From: Halalkaliarchaeum sp036625675 | GTDB taxonomy: Archaea; Halobacteriota; Halobacteria; Halobacteriales; Haloferacaceae | Reading direction: 5' to 3' | Length of the DNA stretch: 24,555 bases | NCBI GenBank assembly: GCA_036625675.1 | Contig: JAZKTH010000014.1 | Coordinates: 1-24,555 of the forward strand | In this document: positions 15,236-22,984 of the stretch, piece by piece | Position numbering within the stretch: position 1 is the first letter of the stretch | How the letters are laid out: each line of letters begins with the position of its first letter | Position numbers and translations under genes: made by a program | Notes under the pieces: model-generated | Databases searched by the model: none | What the model was told of the DNA's origin: nothing | The model's input: only the letters and a program-made list of their open reading frames with translations

Positions 15236-15796
15236 TCAACCGAGCAGACCGAGTTCCTCGAGCCGTCCAGTGATGACGTCGACGGCCGCCGCCGCGTCCG
15301 AGGGTTCCTTGCCGCCGGTGATGACCAGCTTTCCGGAGCCGAAAAGCAACGCGACGACGTCCGGCTCCTCGAGCCGGTAGACCAGTCCCGGGAACTGTTC
15401 GGGCTCGTACTCGATGTTCTCGAGCCCGAGGCCGATCGCGATCGCGTTGAGGTTCAGGCTGGTTCCGAGGTCCGCGCTCGTGACGATGTTCTGAACCGTG
15501 ATTTCGGGTTCTTCGTCCACCGGGATCTCCAGCTCGCGGAGCTTGTCGAAGACGATGTTGAGGCTCTCGTGCACGTCTTCGGTCGATTTCGCCCCGGTAC
15601 AGACGATCTTTCCCGACCGGAAGATCAGCGCCGCCGATTTCGGGCTCCGCGTCCGGTAGACCAGTCCCGGGAACTGCTCGGGATCGTAGTCGGCGCCCTC
15701 GAGGTCCATGGCGACGCTCTGGAGGTCGAGTTCCTGGCCGATGCCGGTCGAGGCGACGACGTTCTCGATGTTGATCGTGTCCTTCGGATTAGTCAT
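15236..15796 (-). CDS. tbp: TATA-binding protein
   Basis: A 186-aa archaeal TBP built of two direct repeats of about 90 residues. Each has the pattern IENVVAST/VQNIVTSADLG, then YDPEQFPGLVYR/YEPEQFPGLVYR, then SGKIVCTGAKS/SGKLVITGGKE. It binds promoter TATA boxes and recruits TFB and RNA polymerase. The acidic surface is typical of halophiles. Haloarchaea often have several tbp copies. This one is complete and its repeats are well kept, so it looks functional. The 13-nt gap to the membrane protein downstream suggests a two-gene transcript. Confidence 0.97.
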   Translation of the reverse strand: MTNPKDTINIENVVASTGIGQELDLQSVAMDLEGADYDPEQFPGLVYRTRSPKSAALIFRSGKIVCTGAKSTEDVHESLNIVFDKLRELEIPVDEEPEITVQNIVTSADLGTSLNLNAIAIGLGLENIEYEPEQFPGLVYRLEEPDVVALLFGSGKLVITGGKEPSDAAAAVDVITGRLEELGLLG

Positions 15797-15800
15797 TGGT

Positions 15801-15832
15801 CACTTAAACGCTCGTATTTAAGATTTAAAAAG
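15801..15832 (-). promoter_or_regulatory. A+T-rich promoter of tbp with overlapping TATA-like boxes
   Basis: On the minus strand, ctttttaaat (complement of 15823-15832) sits about 26-36 nt before the tbp ATG. Two further TATA-like strings (complements of 15812-15821 and 15801-15808) follow. Several overlapping boxes could allow autoregulation by TBP itself (inference). The plus-strand methyltransferase gene starts 91 nt away, so the region may be bidirectional. Confidence 0.55.
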
Positions 15833-15922
15833 GTTGGTTACTCGTCTCCGGCCGGCAGCGGCTCCCGTTTGCGGCTGGGTCGAACCGCCACGCTCTTGCG
15901 ACACCGCGACTCACGACCGGCC

Positions 15923-17068
15923 GTGTACGGACTGGAGCTCGCCGGCGAGGAGGACGCCTTCGCCGCCTTCGAGGCGAGAAGCGTGGCTGCCGGCGTCGAG
16001 CTGATCGCTCCGGGACTGGCGACAGCCGGCTCCGTCTCCGGGCGGGTCCGGGATCTCGCGTACACCCGAAGCGCGATCGAGCTGCTCGGGCGGGCCGACG
16101 CCGACGTGGCGGGCGCCCGCGCGCTCCTCCGGGCGGCGCCGATCGACCGCCGGGGGAGCGTGGCGGTGCGCGCCCGGAACGTTCGGGGGACGGCGGACGT
16201 CTCCACGCGGGCTGCGGAACGCGAACTCGGCAGCGTGCTGGTCGACCGCGGGTTCGAGGTCGACCTCGAGGAGCCCGACCACGTGCTCCGGGTGCTGTTC
16301 TCGTCGGGCACAGTCGAGGCGGGGTCGGTCGCGGTGGGTCCGGTTCCCGACACGACCGGGGAGACCGTCGACGTCTGCCTGGTCGGCTGGCTCGCGGCCG
16401 AAAGCGCGCGGGACTTCGGCCGGCGCAAACCGACTGATCGGCCGTTCTTTCAGCCCGGGAGCATGGCCCCGGTCGACGCCCGAGCGTACGCCAACGTCGC
16501 CGGCGCGGGCCCCGGGCGGCTGGTGGTGGATCCGATGTGCGGAACGGGGGGGTTGCTGATCGAGGCCGGCCTGGTCGGGAGCCGCGTGCTCGGCGTCGAC
16601 GCCCAGACGAAGATGGTTCGCGGGTGTCGGGAGAACCTTCGCGCGTTTCTCGACGACGGATTCGAGGTCGCCCGGGGCGACGCGACGCACCTGCCGTTAC
16701 GCGAAGCCACTCGAGGAAACGGTGCAGGGTCCGACGACGGGACGCTCCACGAACGAACGGTCGACGCGGTCGTGTTCGACGCCCCGTACGGTCGACAGTC
16801 GAAGATCGCCCGTCACGAACTCGCGGCACTCGTGGAGGGAGCGCTCGGGGAGGCGCGACGCGTCACCCGGCCCGACGGGCGGACTGTGCTGATCGCGGAC
16901 AGGTCCTATCGGGAGGCGGCGAGAGACGCTGGCTGGCGCGTCGACAGGATCTTTCGCCGGCGTGTCCATCGCTCGCTCGACAGGTACGTCCACGTTCTCG
17001 TCGGAGCGGACGAAGGCGCGGAGGCCGTGACGAAGGCCGATTCCGACGGCGGCGTTTCTCAAGCTTGA
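15923..17068 (+). CDS. tRNA (guanine10-N2)-dimethyltransferase-like (Trm-G10/Trm11 type)
   Basis: A 381-aa protein from a GTG start giving MYGLELAGEEDAF, the usual N-terminus of the family. An in-frame TTG at 15896 is a less likely alternative. Residues about 50-160 form the THUMP RNA-binding domain. The SAM-binding motif is DPMCGTGG (203-210) followed by VLGVDAQ, and the catalytic motif is DAPYG (286-290), the D-P-P-Y type used to methylate exocyclic amines. This pattern fits archaeal Trm-G10, which makes N2-methyl- or N2,N2-dimethylguanosine at tRNA position 10. An acidic insert (about 266-277) precedes motif IV. A CRM RNA-binding gene follows 26 nt later, possibly co-transcribed. Confidence 0.9.
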   Translation: MYGLELAGEEDAFAAFEARSVAAGVELIAPGLATAGSVSGRVRDLAYTRSAIELLGRADADVAGARALLRAAPIDRRGSVAVRARNVRGTADVSTRAAERELGSVLVDRGFEVDLEEPDHVLRVLFSSGTVEAGSVAVGPVPDTTGETVDVCLVGWLAAESARDFGRRKPTDRPFFQPGSMAPVDARAYANVAGAGPGRLVVDPMCGTGGLLIEAGLVGSRVLGVDAQTKMVRGCRENLRAFLDDGFEVARGDATHLPLREATRGNGAGSDDGTLHERTVDAVVFDAPYGRQSKIARHELAALVEGALGEARRVTRPDGRTVLIADRSYREAARDAGWRVDRIFRRRVHRSLDRYVHVLVGADEGAEAVTKADSDGGVSQA

Positions 17069-17094
17069 AACGGCCTCGGCTCGACAGGGTCGCT

Positions 17095-17340
17095 ATGAGC
17101 GATCAGGATCTCCGGAAACAGGCGCACGAGCTCGACGTCACCGTCTGGGTCGGCAAGAGCGGAATCGACGCCGTCGTGGGCGAACTCGCGGACCAGCTCG
17201 ACGACAGGGAACTCGTGAAGGTGAAGTTCCTTCGGGCGGCACGCGGGGGGACCTCGACGGAAGCGCTCGCGGAGGAGCTGGCGACTGCGGTCGGCGCTGA
17301 TCTGATCGAGACGCGGGGGAACACGGCGGTGTATCACTGA
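17095..17340 (+). CDS. YhbY-like CRM-domain RNA-binding protein
   Basis: An 81-aa protein from ATG 17095. It has the CRM (YhbY/CRS1) signature: VWVGKSGIDAVVGEL (GxxG-type loop GKSG at 18-21) followed by DDRELVKVKFL and a C-terminal ADLIETRGNTAVYH strand. Bacterial YhbY associates with pre-50S ribosomal particles, and the archaeal proteins are presumed to act in rRNA or ribosome assembly. Its place between a tRNA methyltransferase (26 nt upstream) and mscS (1-nt overlap) suggests one transcript. The frame is open well upstream but that part is an alternate frame of the methyltransferase. Confidence 0.88.
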   Translation: MSDQDLRKQAHELDVTVWVGKSGIDAVVGELADQLDDRELVKVKFLRAARGGTSTEALAEELATAVGADLIETRGNTAVYH

Positions 17341-18320
17341 TGTTTTCCGCGGGGCTCGTCGGGGCGGCAGGGACGTTCGCCGGGGCGGGCGAGCCGATCG
17401 CGAGCTCGATGTCGGCACTCTCGGGCGGCCCGCTGCAAGTGGGTCCCTTGCAGCGAGTGCTGGAAGGCTATCTCGGGCCGGAACTCTCGCAAACGGTCGC
17501 CAGGGCGGCGGTGTTCCTGGCCGTCCTGCTCGTGTTCTGGATGGTCGATCGAACGGTCATAAGCCCGCTCTTCGACCGGCTGTTCCGGGGCCGCGAGATG
17601 GAGGCGCACGCCCGGCGGCCACTCGGCAAGATCGTCACCGTCGTCGTGCTGTTCGTCGGTCTCAGCGTCGCGTTCGGACTCGCGGGCTACGGCAGCTTCC
17701 TGCAGTCACTCGCCACCATCGCCGCGGCGGCGACGCTCGCGGTCGGGTTCGCGCTGCAGGACGTCATTCGCAACTTCGTGGCCGGCGTGTTCATCTTCAC
17801 CGACAAGCCATTCAAGATCGGCGACTGGATCGTGTGGAACGACAACTCCGGCATCGTCGAGGACGTCTCCTTTCGCGTAACGCGTGTGCGAACGTTCGAC
17901 AACGAACTGCTCACCGTTCCAAATGCCAACCTCACCGAGGGAGTGATCAAAAATCCCGTCTCGAAAGACACCCTCCGGCTCACGTTCGCGTTCGGAATCG
18001 ACTACGACGACGACATCGAGGCTGCCACCGAGTTCATGCTCGAGGAGGCCCGCGAGCATCCCGACATCCTGGACGACCCCGAACCGACAGTGCGTCTCAC
18101 CGAACTGGCCGACTCCTCGGTCGGCCTGCAGGCGCGGGTGTGGATCGAGGATCCCTCCCGGGCGGACTTCCTGCGCACTCGGACCGAGTACGCGACCGCG
18201 GTCAAAAACCGGTTCGACGAGGAGGGGATCACCATCCCGTTCCCGCAGCGGACCGTCTCCGGACGGGGAGAGTCCCCGCCCTCCGCGGCGGTTGCGGAGC
18301 GGTCGGTGACGGACCCGTAG
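17340..18320 (+). CDS. mscS: MscS-family mechanosensitive ion channel
   Basis: A 326-aa protein whose ATG overlaps the TGA of the CRM gene by one base. Three hydrophobic segments are visible: about 48-70, 95-118, and the pore helix 120-150 containing LATIAAAATLAVGFALQDVIRNFVAG, with the Gly/Ala packing typical of MscS TM3. The beta domain has DKPFKIGDWI, then the conserved FRVTRVRTFDNELLTVPNANL. The channel opens under membrane tension and releases solutes, protecting cells from hypo-osmotic shock, a real risk for a halophile. Translational coupling to an RNA-binding protein is unexpected by function but common in dense genomes. Confidence 0.94.
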   Translation: MFSAGLVGAAGTFAGAGEPIASSMSALSGGPLQVGPLQRVLEGYLGPELSQTVARAAVFLAVLLVFWMVDRTVISPLFDRLFRGREMEAHARRPLGKIVTVVVLFVGLSVAFGLAGYGSFLQSLATIAAAATLAVGFALQDVIRNFVAGVFIFTDKPFKIGDWIVWNDNSGIVEDVSFRVTRVRTFDNELLTVPNANLTEGVIKNPVSKDTLRLTFAFGIDYDDDIEAATEFMLEEAREHPDILDDPEPTVRLTELADSSVGLQARVWIEDPSRADFLRTRTEYATAVKNRFDEEGITIPFPQRTVSGRGESPPSAAVAERSVTDP

Positions 18321-18376
18321 CCATCGGCTCAGCGACGTCCGAACGAGTACGGAAAACGGACGGGGGTCGACCGGAC

Positions 18377-18853
18377 TCACTCGGCGAGCACGTCGTCGTA
18401 CTCGCCGGCGTCGACGCGGTCGTCGAAGGTGCGCGCGTCCTCGCCGTCGATCGTGACGCCGAGGGTGACGCACGTCCCCCCGATCTCCTTCGCAGCGTTC
18501 TTCAGGTCGTACGACAGCAGGTCGGACTGCTTCTGTTCGGCGATCTTCTTGACCTGCTCGACCGAGAGGTCGGCGACGAAGTCCGACTGCGGTTCGCCCG
18601 AGCCGGTCTCGAAGCCCGCCTCGTCCTTGATGAGTTCTGCCGTCGGGGGGACGCCGACGTCGATACTGAATGAGCCGTCGTCCTCGTACTCGACGGTGAC
18701 CGGGACTTCCATCCCGTCGAACGCCTCCGTCTGTTCGTTGATCTCCTCGACGACGGCCTGCACGTCTACCGGCGTCGGCCCGAGCTCCGGGCCCAGCGGC
18801 GGCCCGGGGGTGGCCTGCCCGCCGGGAACGAGCGCCTGAATGGTTCCAGCCAT
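18377..18853 (-). CDS. rpl11: Ribosomal protein L11
   Basis: A 158-aa L11 from the ATG at 18853, giving MAGTIQALVPGGQATPGPPLGPELGPTPVD, with the family N-terminal signature at residues 9-29. The frame extends upstream but only this start fits the family. The C-terminal domain, LLSYDLKNAAKEIGGTCVTLGVTIDG, binds 23S rRNA in the GTPase-associated centre. A TATA-like cgttaaaag (minus strand, complement of 18876-18884) is centred about 27 nt before the ATG, so the mRNA is probably leaderless. The gene stands apart from any L1-L10-L12 cluster in this window. Confidence 0.97.
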   Translation of the reverse strand: MAGTIQALVPGGQATPGPPLGPELGPTPVDVQAVVEEINEQTEAFDGMEVPVTVEYEDDGSFSIDVGVPPTAELIKDEAGFETGSGEPQSDFVADLSVEQVKKIAEQKQSDLLSYDLKNAAKEIGGTCVTLGVTIDGEDARTFDDRVDAGEYDDVLAE

Positions 18854-18979
18854 ACGTGTGTGAACCCGTCGCCGACTTTTAACGGTTGTTTTTTGCGCGC
18901 ACCGAGTCACCGGGTGTCACGACGGCGACTCTCGTCCTCCATCCCCGCGGACGCGTTCCCGTATCCTGGAGGGGACCGG

Positions 18980-20041
18980 TCAGACGTCGACCGCGAACCC
19001 GTCCACGTCCGAGACGGACGCCGCGAGGCCCCACAGAAGCTCCGCAGTCGCCTCCAGATCCCCCGCGTCGACGACCTCGACCGGCGTGTGCATGTACCGG
19101 TTCGGGACGCTGACGTTGAGCGAGGGCGTCCCGCCGCGGCTCGTGAAGAAGGCGTCGGCGTCGGTTCCGGTGCGAATCCCCGCCGCCTGCAACTGCACCT
19201 CAACGCCGACGTCGGCGGCGGCCGACCGTGCGAGGTCGACCAGCGACGGGTGGTTCGCGCTCCCCCGTCCCACGACGGGGCCCTCGCCCAGTTCGACGGG
19301 CCCCGACTGTTTCGCCGAGACGTCCGGCGTGTCGGTCGCGTGGGTGACGTCGACCGCGACGACGGCGTCCGGATCCAGGTCGAAACCGACCATCCGGGCG
19401 CCGTTGAGCCCCACCTCCTCCTGCACCGTCGAGACCGCGTAGACGGTTGTGTCGACGCCGGCCTCGACCGCGCGGCGGAACGCCTCGGCGGCGACCCACG
19501 TCCCGACGCGGTTGTCCATGCCGCGCGCGGCGATCCGATTCCCGTGGAGTTCCGAAACGGTCGTCGACACGGTGACCGGATCGCCGACCTCGACGAGTTC
19601 GCGTGCCGCCCCGGCGTCGCGGGCCCCCACGTCGACGTACTGCTCCTCGAGGTCCTGGTACTCCTCCTCGCCGGCGTCCCTGAGGTGTATCGCCGTCTGG
19701 CCGATCACGCCGGGAACGGGCTCGTCGGCGTGGATCGTCACGTGCTGTCCCTTCGAGACGGTACGGTCCGCGCCCCCGATCGGGGCGATCCGCAAGAAGC
19801 CGTCGTCGGTGACGTCGCGAACGATGTAGCCGACCTCGTCGGCGTGACCTGCGATGGCGATTTCGTGTCCCCCGCCGGACCCCTCGTGTACCGCGACCGC
19901 GTTGCCGTACGCGTCCGTGCGCAGTTCGTCGGCGAATTCTCGAACGTACTCGCACCACTCCCGCTGTACGGCCGTCTCGAACCCGGACGGACTCGGCGTG
20001 GTGAGAAGCGATTCGAGGAACTCCCGTCGTCTCTCGTCCAT
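18980..20041 (-). CDS. M42 family aminopeptidase
   Basis: A 353-aa protein from ATG 20041 (MDERRREFLESLL). It has all metal-site residues of M42 tetrahedral (TET-type) aminopeptidases: H66 (GHADEVG), bridging D176 (GMDNRVG), catalytic E208 with E209 (STVQEEVG), D231 (VAVDVTHATD) and H318 (YMHTPVE). Such dinuclear-metal enzymes degrade cytosolic peptides released by the proteasome; substrate preference cannot be read here. The short region to the divergent small membrane protein (88 nt) must contain both promoters. The gene reads toward rpl11, 126 nt away, which has its own TATA box. Confidence 0.92.
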   Translation of the reverse strand: MDERRREFLESLLTTPSPSGFETAVQREWCEYVREFADELRTDAYGNAVAVHEGSGGGHEIAIAGHADEVGYIVRDVTDDGFLRIAPIGGADRTVSKGQHVTIHADEPVPGVIGQTAIHLRDAGEEEYQDLEEQYVDVGARDAGAARELVEVGDPVTVSTTVSELHGNRIAARGMDNRVGTWVAAEAFRRAVEAGVDTTVYAVSTVQEEVGLNGARMVGFDLDPDAVVAVDVTHATDTPDVSAKQSGPVELGEGPVVGRGSANHPSLVDLARSAAADVGVEVQLQAAGIRTGTDADAFFTSRGGTPSLNVSVPNRYMHTPVEVVDAGDLEATAELLWGLAASVSDVDGFAVDV

Positions 20042-20098
20042 ACCGGAAGCAGGACCGACCGGGGCAAAAGCCCACGGGAAGTTCCACCGCGATGGCAG

Positions 20099-20104
20099 CT
20101 TTAT
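20099..20104 (+). promoter_or_regulatory. TATA box for the 96-aa membrane protein gene
   Basis: tttata lies 26-31 nt before the ATG at 20130, matching a leaderless haloarchaeal promoter. It is in the 88-nt divergent spacer shared with the M42 aminopeptidase gene, whose own TATA may be the cttttg (minus strand) near 20066-20071. Confidence 0.5.
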
Positions 20105-20129
20105 ACGTCTCCCGGGACGTAGTCGAACC

Positions 20130-20420
20130 ATGGGAGAAAAGAAATTCACGCTCCTGGAGCTTCACCTCCACGACGGCGTCGAGTTCGTGGGCCGCGATCT
20201 GATCGGCGGGTCGAACGACGGGAACGCCGAGGCGACGGAAGCGATCCCCGGAGCTGACGAATCCGGGGGAGACGCGCCGTCCGGGGGGTCCTGCCCCGGG
20301 AAGAAAGTGGGAACGCTGCTCGCGATCGGGCTCGCCGTCACGCTCGGCTGGCTCGTCGTTCGCAAGGCGCTGGGAGCCGACCTCGACGCCGCCGAGGAAC
20401 TGGACGATCTCGGCGAGTGA
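20130..20420 (+). CDS. Small single-pass membrane protein, unknown function
   Basis: A 96-aa protein from an ATG start with a promoter at the right distance. Residues 1-27 (MGEKKFTLLELHLHDGVEF and on) look like a beta-rich head. Residues about 28-60 are a Gly/Asp/Glu-rich linker. Residues 61-80 (VGTLLAIGLAVTLGWLVVRK) are one transmembrane helix, and the tail is acidic. I recall similar head-linker-TM proteins in haloarchaea but know no function. There is no signal peptide, so the head is most likely cytoplasmic with the helix as anchor. Confidence 0.72.
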   Translation: MGEKKFTLLELHLHDGVEFVGRDLIGGSNDGNAEATEAIPGADESGGDAPSGGSCPGKKVGTLLAIGLAVTLGWLVVRKALGADLDAAEELDDLGE

Positions 20421-20496
20421 GAGCGTCCTCGGGGTCGTCGTCGGCGACGGAACGAGCCAGCACAAGGGATTTGCGTGACGATCCCCGAACGGAGGT

Positions 20497-21456
20497 ATGG
20501 ATCTGTATCGCAGCGTCCGCGCGGTGACGGCCGCTTCCGGCGAGGGGGCGGTCGACTGGGACGCGGTGAGCGAGGCGGCGAAGGCGGGCACCGATCCCGG
20601 GTCGCTGGAGTTGACCGCCGCCGACCGCGCCGGCTACGCGGCCGACGTGAGGGCGGCTCGCGGCCGGTTGCGGGAGCTTTCGGGGACCGAGTTCGACGTT
20701 CCGAACAGCCTCACGGTCCAGAACCGCTACCACTGGATCGACGCGAACGTCGACACGTTCCGTCGGGTGATGGAACCGATCGAGGACGAGGTGGAGACCC
20801 TGTTCCCGAACGTCTCCCGCGTGGCGAACACGGGGACGATGGCGGCCACGCTCGGTTTCCTCGCGCGACACGTCCTCGGACAGTACGACCCACTGCTACT
20901 GGCGGACGATCCGGCGGACCACGGGCTCTACTTCGTCGACCCGAACATCCGGCGCGTGGCCGGGGAGCTCGACGTCGGCTACGAGCGCTTCAGGCGCTGG
21001 ATCGCATTCCACGAGGTCGCCCACGCCGCCGAGTTCGGCGCCGCCCCCTGGCTCCCGGACTACCTCGAGTCCCGGCTCGAGTCCGGCGTCCGGACGCTCT
21101 CCAGGGGCGGGATCGACCGCGAGGCGTTCGTCGAGCTCGACGCCGCGATGACCGCGGTCGAGGGATACGCCGAACTGCTCATGGATCGAGCCTTCGACGA
21201 GGCGTACGCCGACCTCCGGCGGAAGGTGGACGAGCGCCGAAGCGGCGGCGGTCCCGTCGGTCAGCTGGTGCGGCGGCTCCTGGGGATGGGGCTCAAACGC
21301 CGTCAGTACGAACGCGGAACGCGCTTCTTCGAGACCGTCGTCGAGAAGCGGGGACTGGAGGCCGCCGGGACCGTGTGGGAACGGCCGGAGAACCTCCCCA
21401 CTGGCGGGGAACTGGACCGGCCGGAGCTGTGGATCGAGCGCGTCGATCCCTCCTGA
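20497..21456 (+). CDS. DUF2342-type zinc metalloprotease, F420-biosynthesis-associated family
   Basis: A 319-aa protein with the zinc-protease motif HEVAH (172-176) and a downstream EGYAE (222-226) that could give the third zinc ligand. The arrangement, together with the N-terminal VPNSLTVQNRYHWIDANV block, matches the DUF2342 family, labelled as F420-biosynthesis-associated because of its distribution. Its substrate is not established. The ATG is directly preceded by ggaggt, too close for normal SD use, and a T-rich gggatttgcg sits about 25-30 nt upstream. No cof genes are in the window, though arfC supplies an F420 precursor. Zinc protease activity is inferred from the motif. Confidence 0.82.
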   Translation: MDLYRSVRAVTAASGEGAVDWDAVSEAAKAGTDPGSLELTAADRAGYAADVRAARGRLRELSGTEFDVPNSLTVQNRYHWIDANVDTFRRVMEPIEDEVETLFPNVSRVANTGTMAATLGFLARHVLGQYDPLLLADDPADHGLYFVDPNIRRVAGELDVGYERFRRWIAFHEVAHAAEFGAAPWLPDYLESRLESGVRTLSRGGIDREAFVELDAAMTAVEGYAELLMDRAFDEAYADLRRKVDERRSGGGPVGQLVRRLLGMGLKRRQYERGTRFFETVVEKRGLEAAGTVWERPENLPTGGELDRPELWIERVDPS

Positions 21457-21514
21457 GTCGGTCTACCGACGGTCTGTCCCTGTGCGGCGAAGTGTCGTAC
21501 GGAGCCACGAGTGC

Positions 21515-21730
21515 CTACGGTCGGATCGAGCGCAAGTTCCGCACGACGAACCACAGCATCACGGTGCCGGCGGCCGCACCGGCGAGGACGGCGCCGACGA
21601 GCTGAACCGGGGTCGGGTCGAGCTGGAACGCCATCAGCCCGGTCGAGAGCGCCACCAGCACGACGAACCCGAGCTTCAGGCGGGCGTTCGCCGCCACTCG
21701 CTCCTCCTTCGAGAGGCTCGGACCGACCAT
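21515..21730 (-). CDS. Small two-TM membrane protein
   Basis: A 71-aa protein from ATG 21730, with a charged N-terminus (SLSKEERVAANARLK), two hydrophobic helices (about residues 20-37 and 42-63) and a basic tail (RNLRSIRP). Its ATG overlaps the TGA of the upstream SnoaL-like gene by one base, so the two are translationally coupled. I do not recognise a characterised family. The longer frame upstream is an alternate frame of its partner. Confidence 0.75.
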   Translation of the reverse strand: MVGPSLSKEERVAANARLKLGFVVLVALSTGLMAFQLDPTPVQLVGAVLAGAAAGTVMLWFVVRNLRSIRP

Positions 21731-21933
21731 CAGACGACCCGCCCGTCCGGGCGATCCTGTGACGGCTTGCCGGTTTCGTCCGGCCCGGACTCGACCGGGA
21801 CGCCGACGGAGACGTGCATGCCAACGAACCTCCACTCCCCGTCGACGGCCTGGCGCTGTGCAAAGAACGGAGACAGCGGCTCGCCGCGTTCCAGCACCTC
21901 GTAGTACTCCCCGAGAGTCGATTCCGGCGTCAT
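21730..21933 (-). pseudogene. Shortened SnoaL/DUF3225-like protein, apparent internal deletion
   Basis: An open frame of 67 aa. The first 25 residues (MTPESTLGEYYEVLERGEPL, then SPFFA) resemble the start of haloarchaeal SnoaL/NTF2-like (DUF3225/AtzH-type) proteins. Residues 32-43 (GEWRFVGMHVSV) resemble the last strand of the same family. The roughly 70-80 residues normally between them are missing, with the parts joined near residues 26-31. The remaining tail is acidic and low-complexity. The frame has no stop and keeps a one-base overlap with the two-TM gene, so it may still be translated. It is either a decayed gene or a shortened new protein. The family assignment rests on memory of the pattern. 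Confidence 0.55.
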
Positions 21934-22003
21934 TGACCGATACTGGGAGTCGAACGGCTTGAATCACCCGGGGGAGAAATCGTGCCGAGAATCGGCGAAC
22001 GGA

Positions 22004-22984
22004 TCAGTCGGAGTCGGTCCCGAGCCGCCCCTCGAGTCGGTCGACGAGGCCGGCGTTTCCGAGGTGGACGGGAGTACGCTGGTGAAGTCCCTCCGGCGGG
22101 ACGTCGAGGATCGACCCCTCCCCGTTCGACGACCGCCCGCCGGCCGCCTCCACGATGAACGCCATCGGGTTCGCCTCGAACTGGAGCCGGAGCTTCCCTT
22201 CCGGACGGTCCGTCAGCGCCGGGTACGAGAAGATCCCGCCGTAAGTGAGGACCTGGTTCACGTCCCCGACCATCGCGCCGCCGTACCGGAGCTTGAGCTC
22301 ACGTTCGATCTCGTCGGCGAATCCCGCGAACTCCGGCGTCCACTTCGGCACCCGCCCGCCGAAGCCGTACACGACCGGGGACGCGGGGAGCGTCACGTTC
22401 CGGTCGACGACCCGACGCTCGACGGCCGACTGGGCCCCCGGGGAGTCGGAGGAGTCGTCGTCCGTACCGTCGTCCCCCGGGACCGGGGCGGCGGTGACGA
22501 CCTCTTCCCGGACGACGCCGTCGCTGGCGCGAACCATCGTCGTTATCGGGCCGTACAGCAGGTAGCCCGCCGCGACGAGGTCACGACCGCGCGCCGGGGG
22601 GGACGACTCGTAGACGCCGATGATCGTGCCCATCGCGTTGTTCGATCGGAGGTTCGAGGAGCCGTCGAGCGGATCGACCGCGACGGCGAACCTGCCGTCC
22701 TCTTCCGGCGTCGCGTCGTCAGCGGCGGTCTCGACCGCCGAGTCGCGCTCCTCGCTCACGTACGCAGCCACGCCGTCGATCGCCCCGAGACGTTCACGAA
22801 GGAGCCCGTCGGCGTACGCGTCGGCGGCCAGCTGCGTCTCCCCGGAGGGGTTCTCCCGGTCGAGTGTCGTGCGTCGTCCCGGCAGCGCGTCGCGCACGTC
22901 GAGGGCAGTCGACGCGACGACGTCGAACACCCGTTCGACGACGGCGTCGCCGTCGGCATCGGCGTCGGTGCCACCCGGCGACAT
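22004..22984 (-). CDS. fbp: Class I fructose-1,6-bisphosphatase
   Basis: A 326-aa protein from ATG 22984. It carries the metal and substrate signature VDPLDGSSN (103-111) and the acidic SEER (77-80) upstream. Later blocks, LRYGGAMVGDVNQVLTYGGIFSYPA and FEANPMAFIVEAAGG, bind the sugar phosphate in this family. It removes the 1-phosphate from fructose 1,6-bisphosphate, the committed step of gluconeogenesis. An acidic insert (PGDDGTDDDSSDSPGAQSA) is a probable halophilic loop. The ATG overlaps the TGA of fba by one base, so the aldolase and phosphatase are made from one mRNA, acting in sequence. Confidence 0.94.
   Translation of the reverse strand: MSPGGTDADADGDAVVERVFDVVASTALDVRDALPGRRTTLDRENPSGETQLAADAYADGLLRERLGAIDGVAAYVSEERDSAVETAADDATPEEDGRFAVAVDPLDGSSNLRSNNAMGTIIGVYESSPPARGRDLVAAGYLLYGPITTMVRASDGVVREEVVTAAPVPGDDGTDDDSSDSPGAQSAVERRVVDRNVTLPASPVVYGFGGRVPKWTPEFAGFADEIERELKLRYGGAMVGDVNQVLTYGGIFSYPALTDRPEGKLRLQFEANPMAFIVEAAGGRSSNGEGSILDVPPEGLHQRTPVHLGNAGLVDRLEGRLGTDSD

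Noticed and set aside
18854..18910. An N-terminal extension of L11 beginning about 19 codons upstream
   Set aside because: The TATA box and the family start both place initiation at 18853; the extension is basic, unrelated sequence over the promoter.
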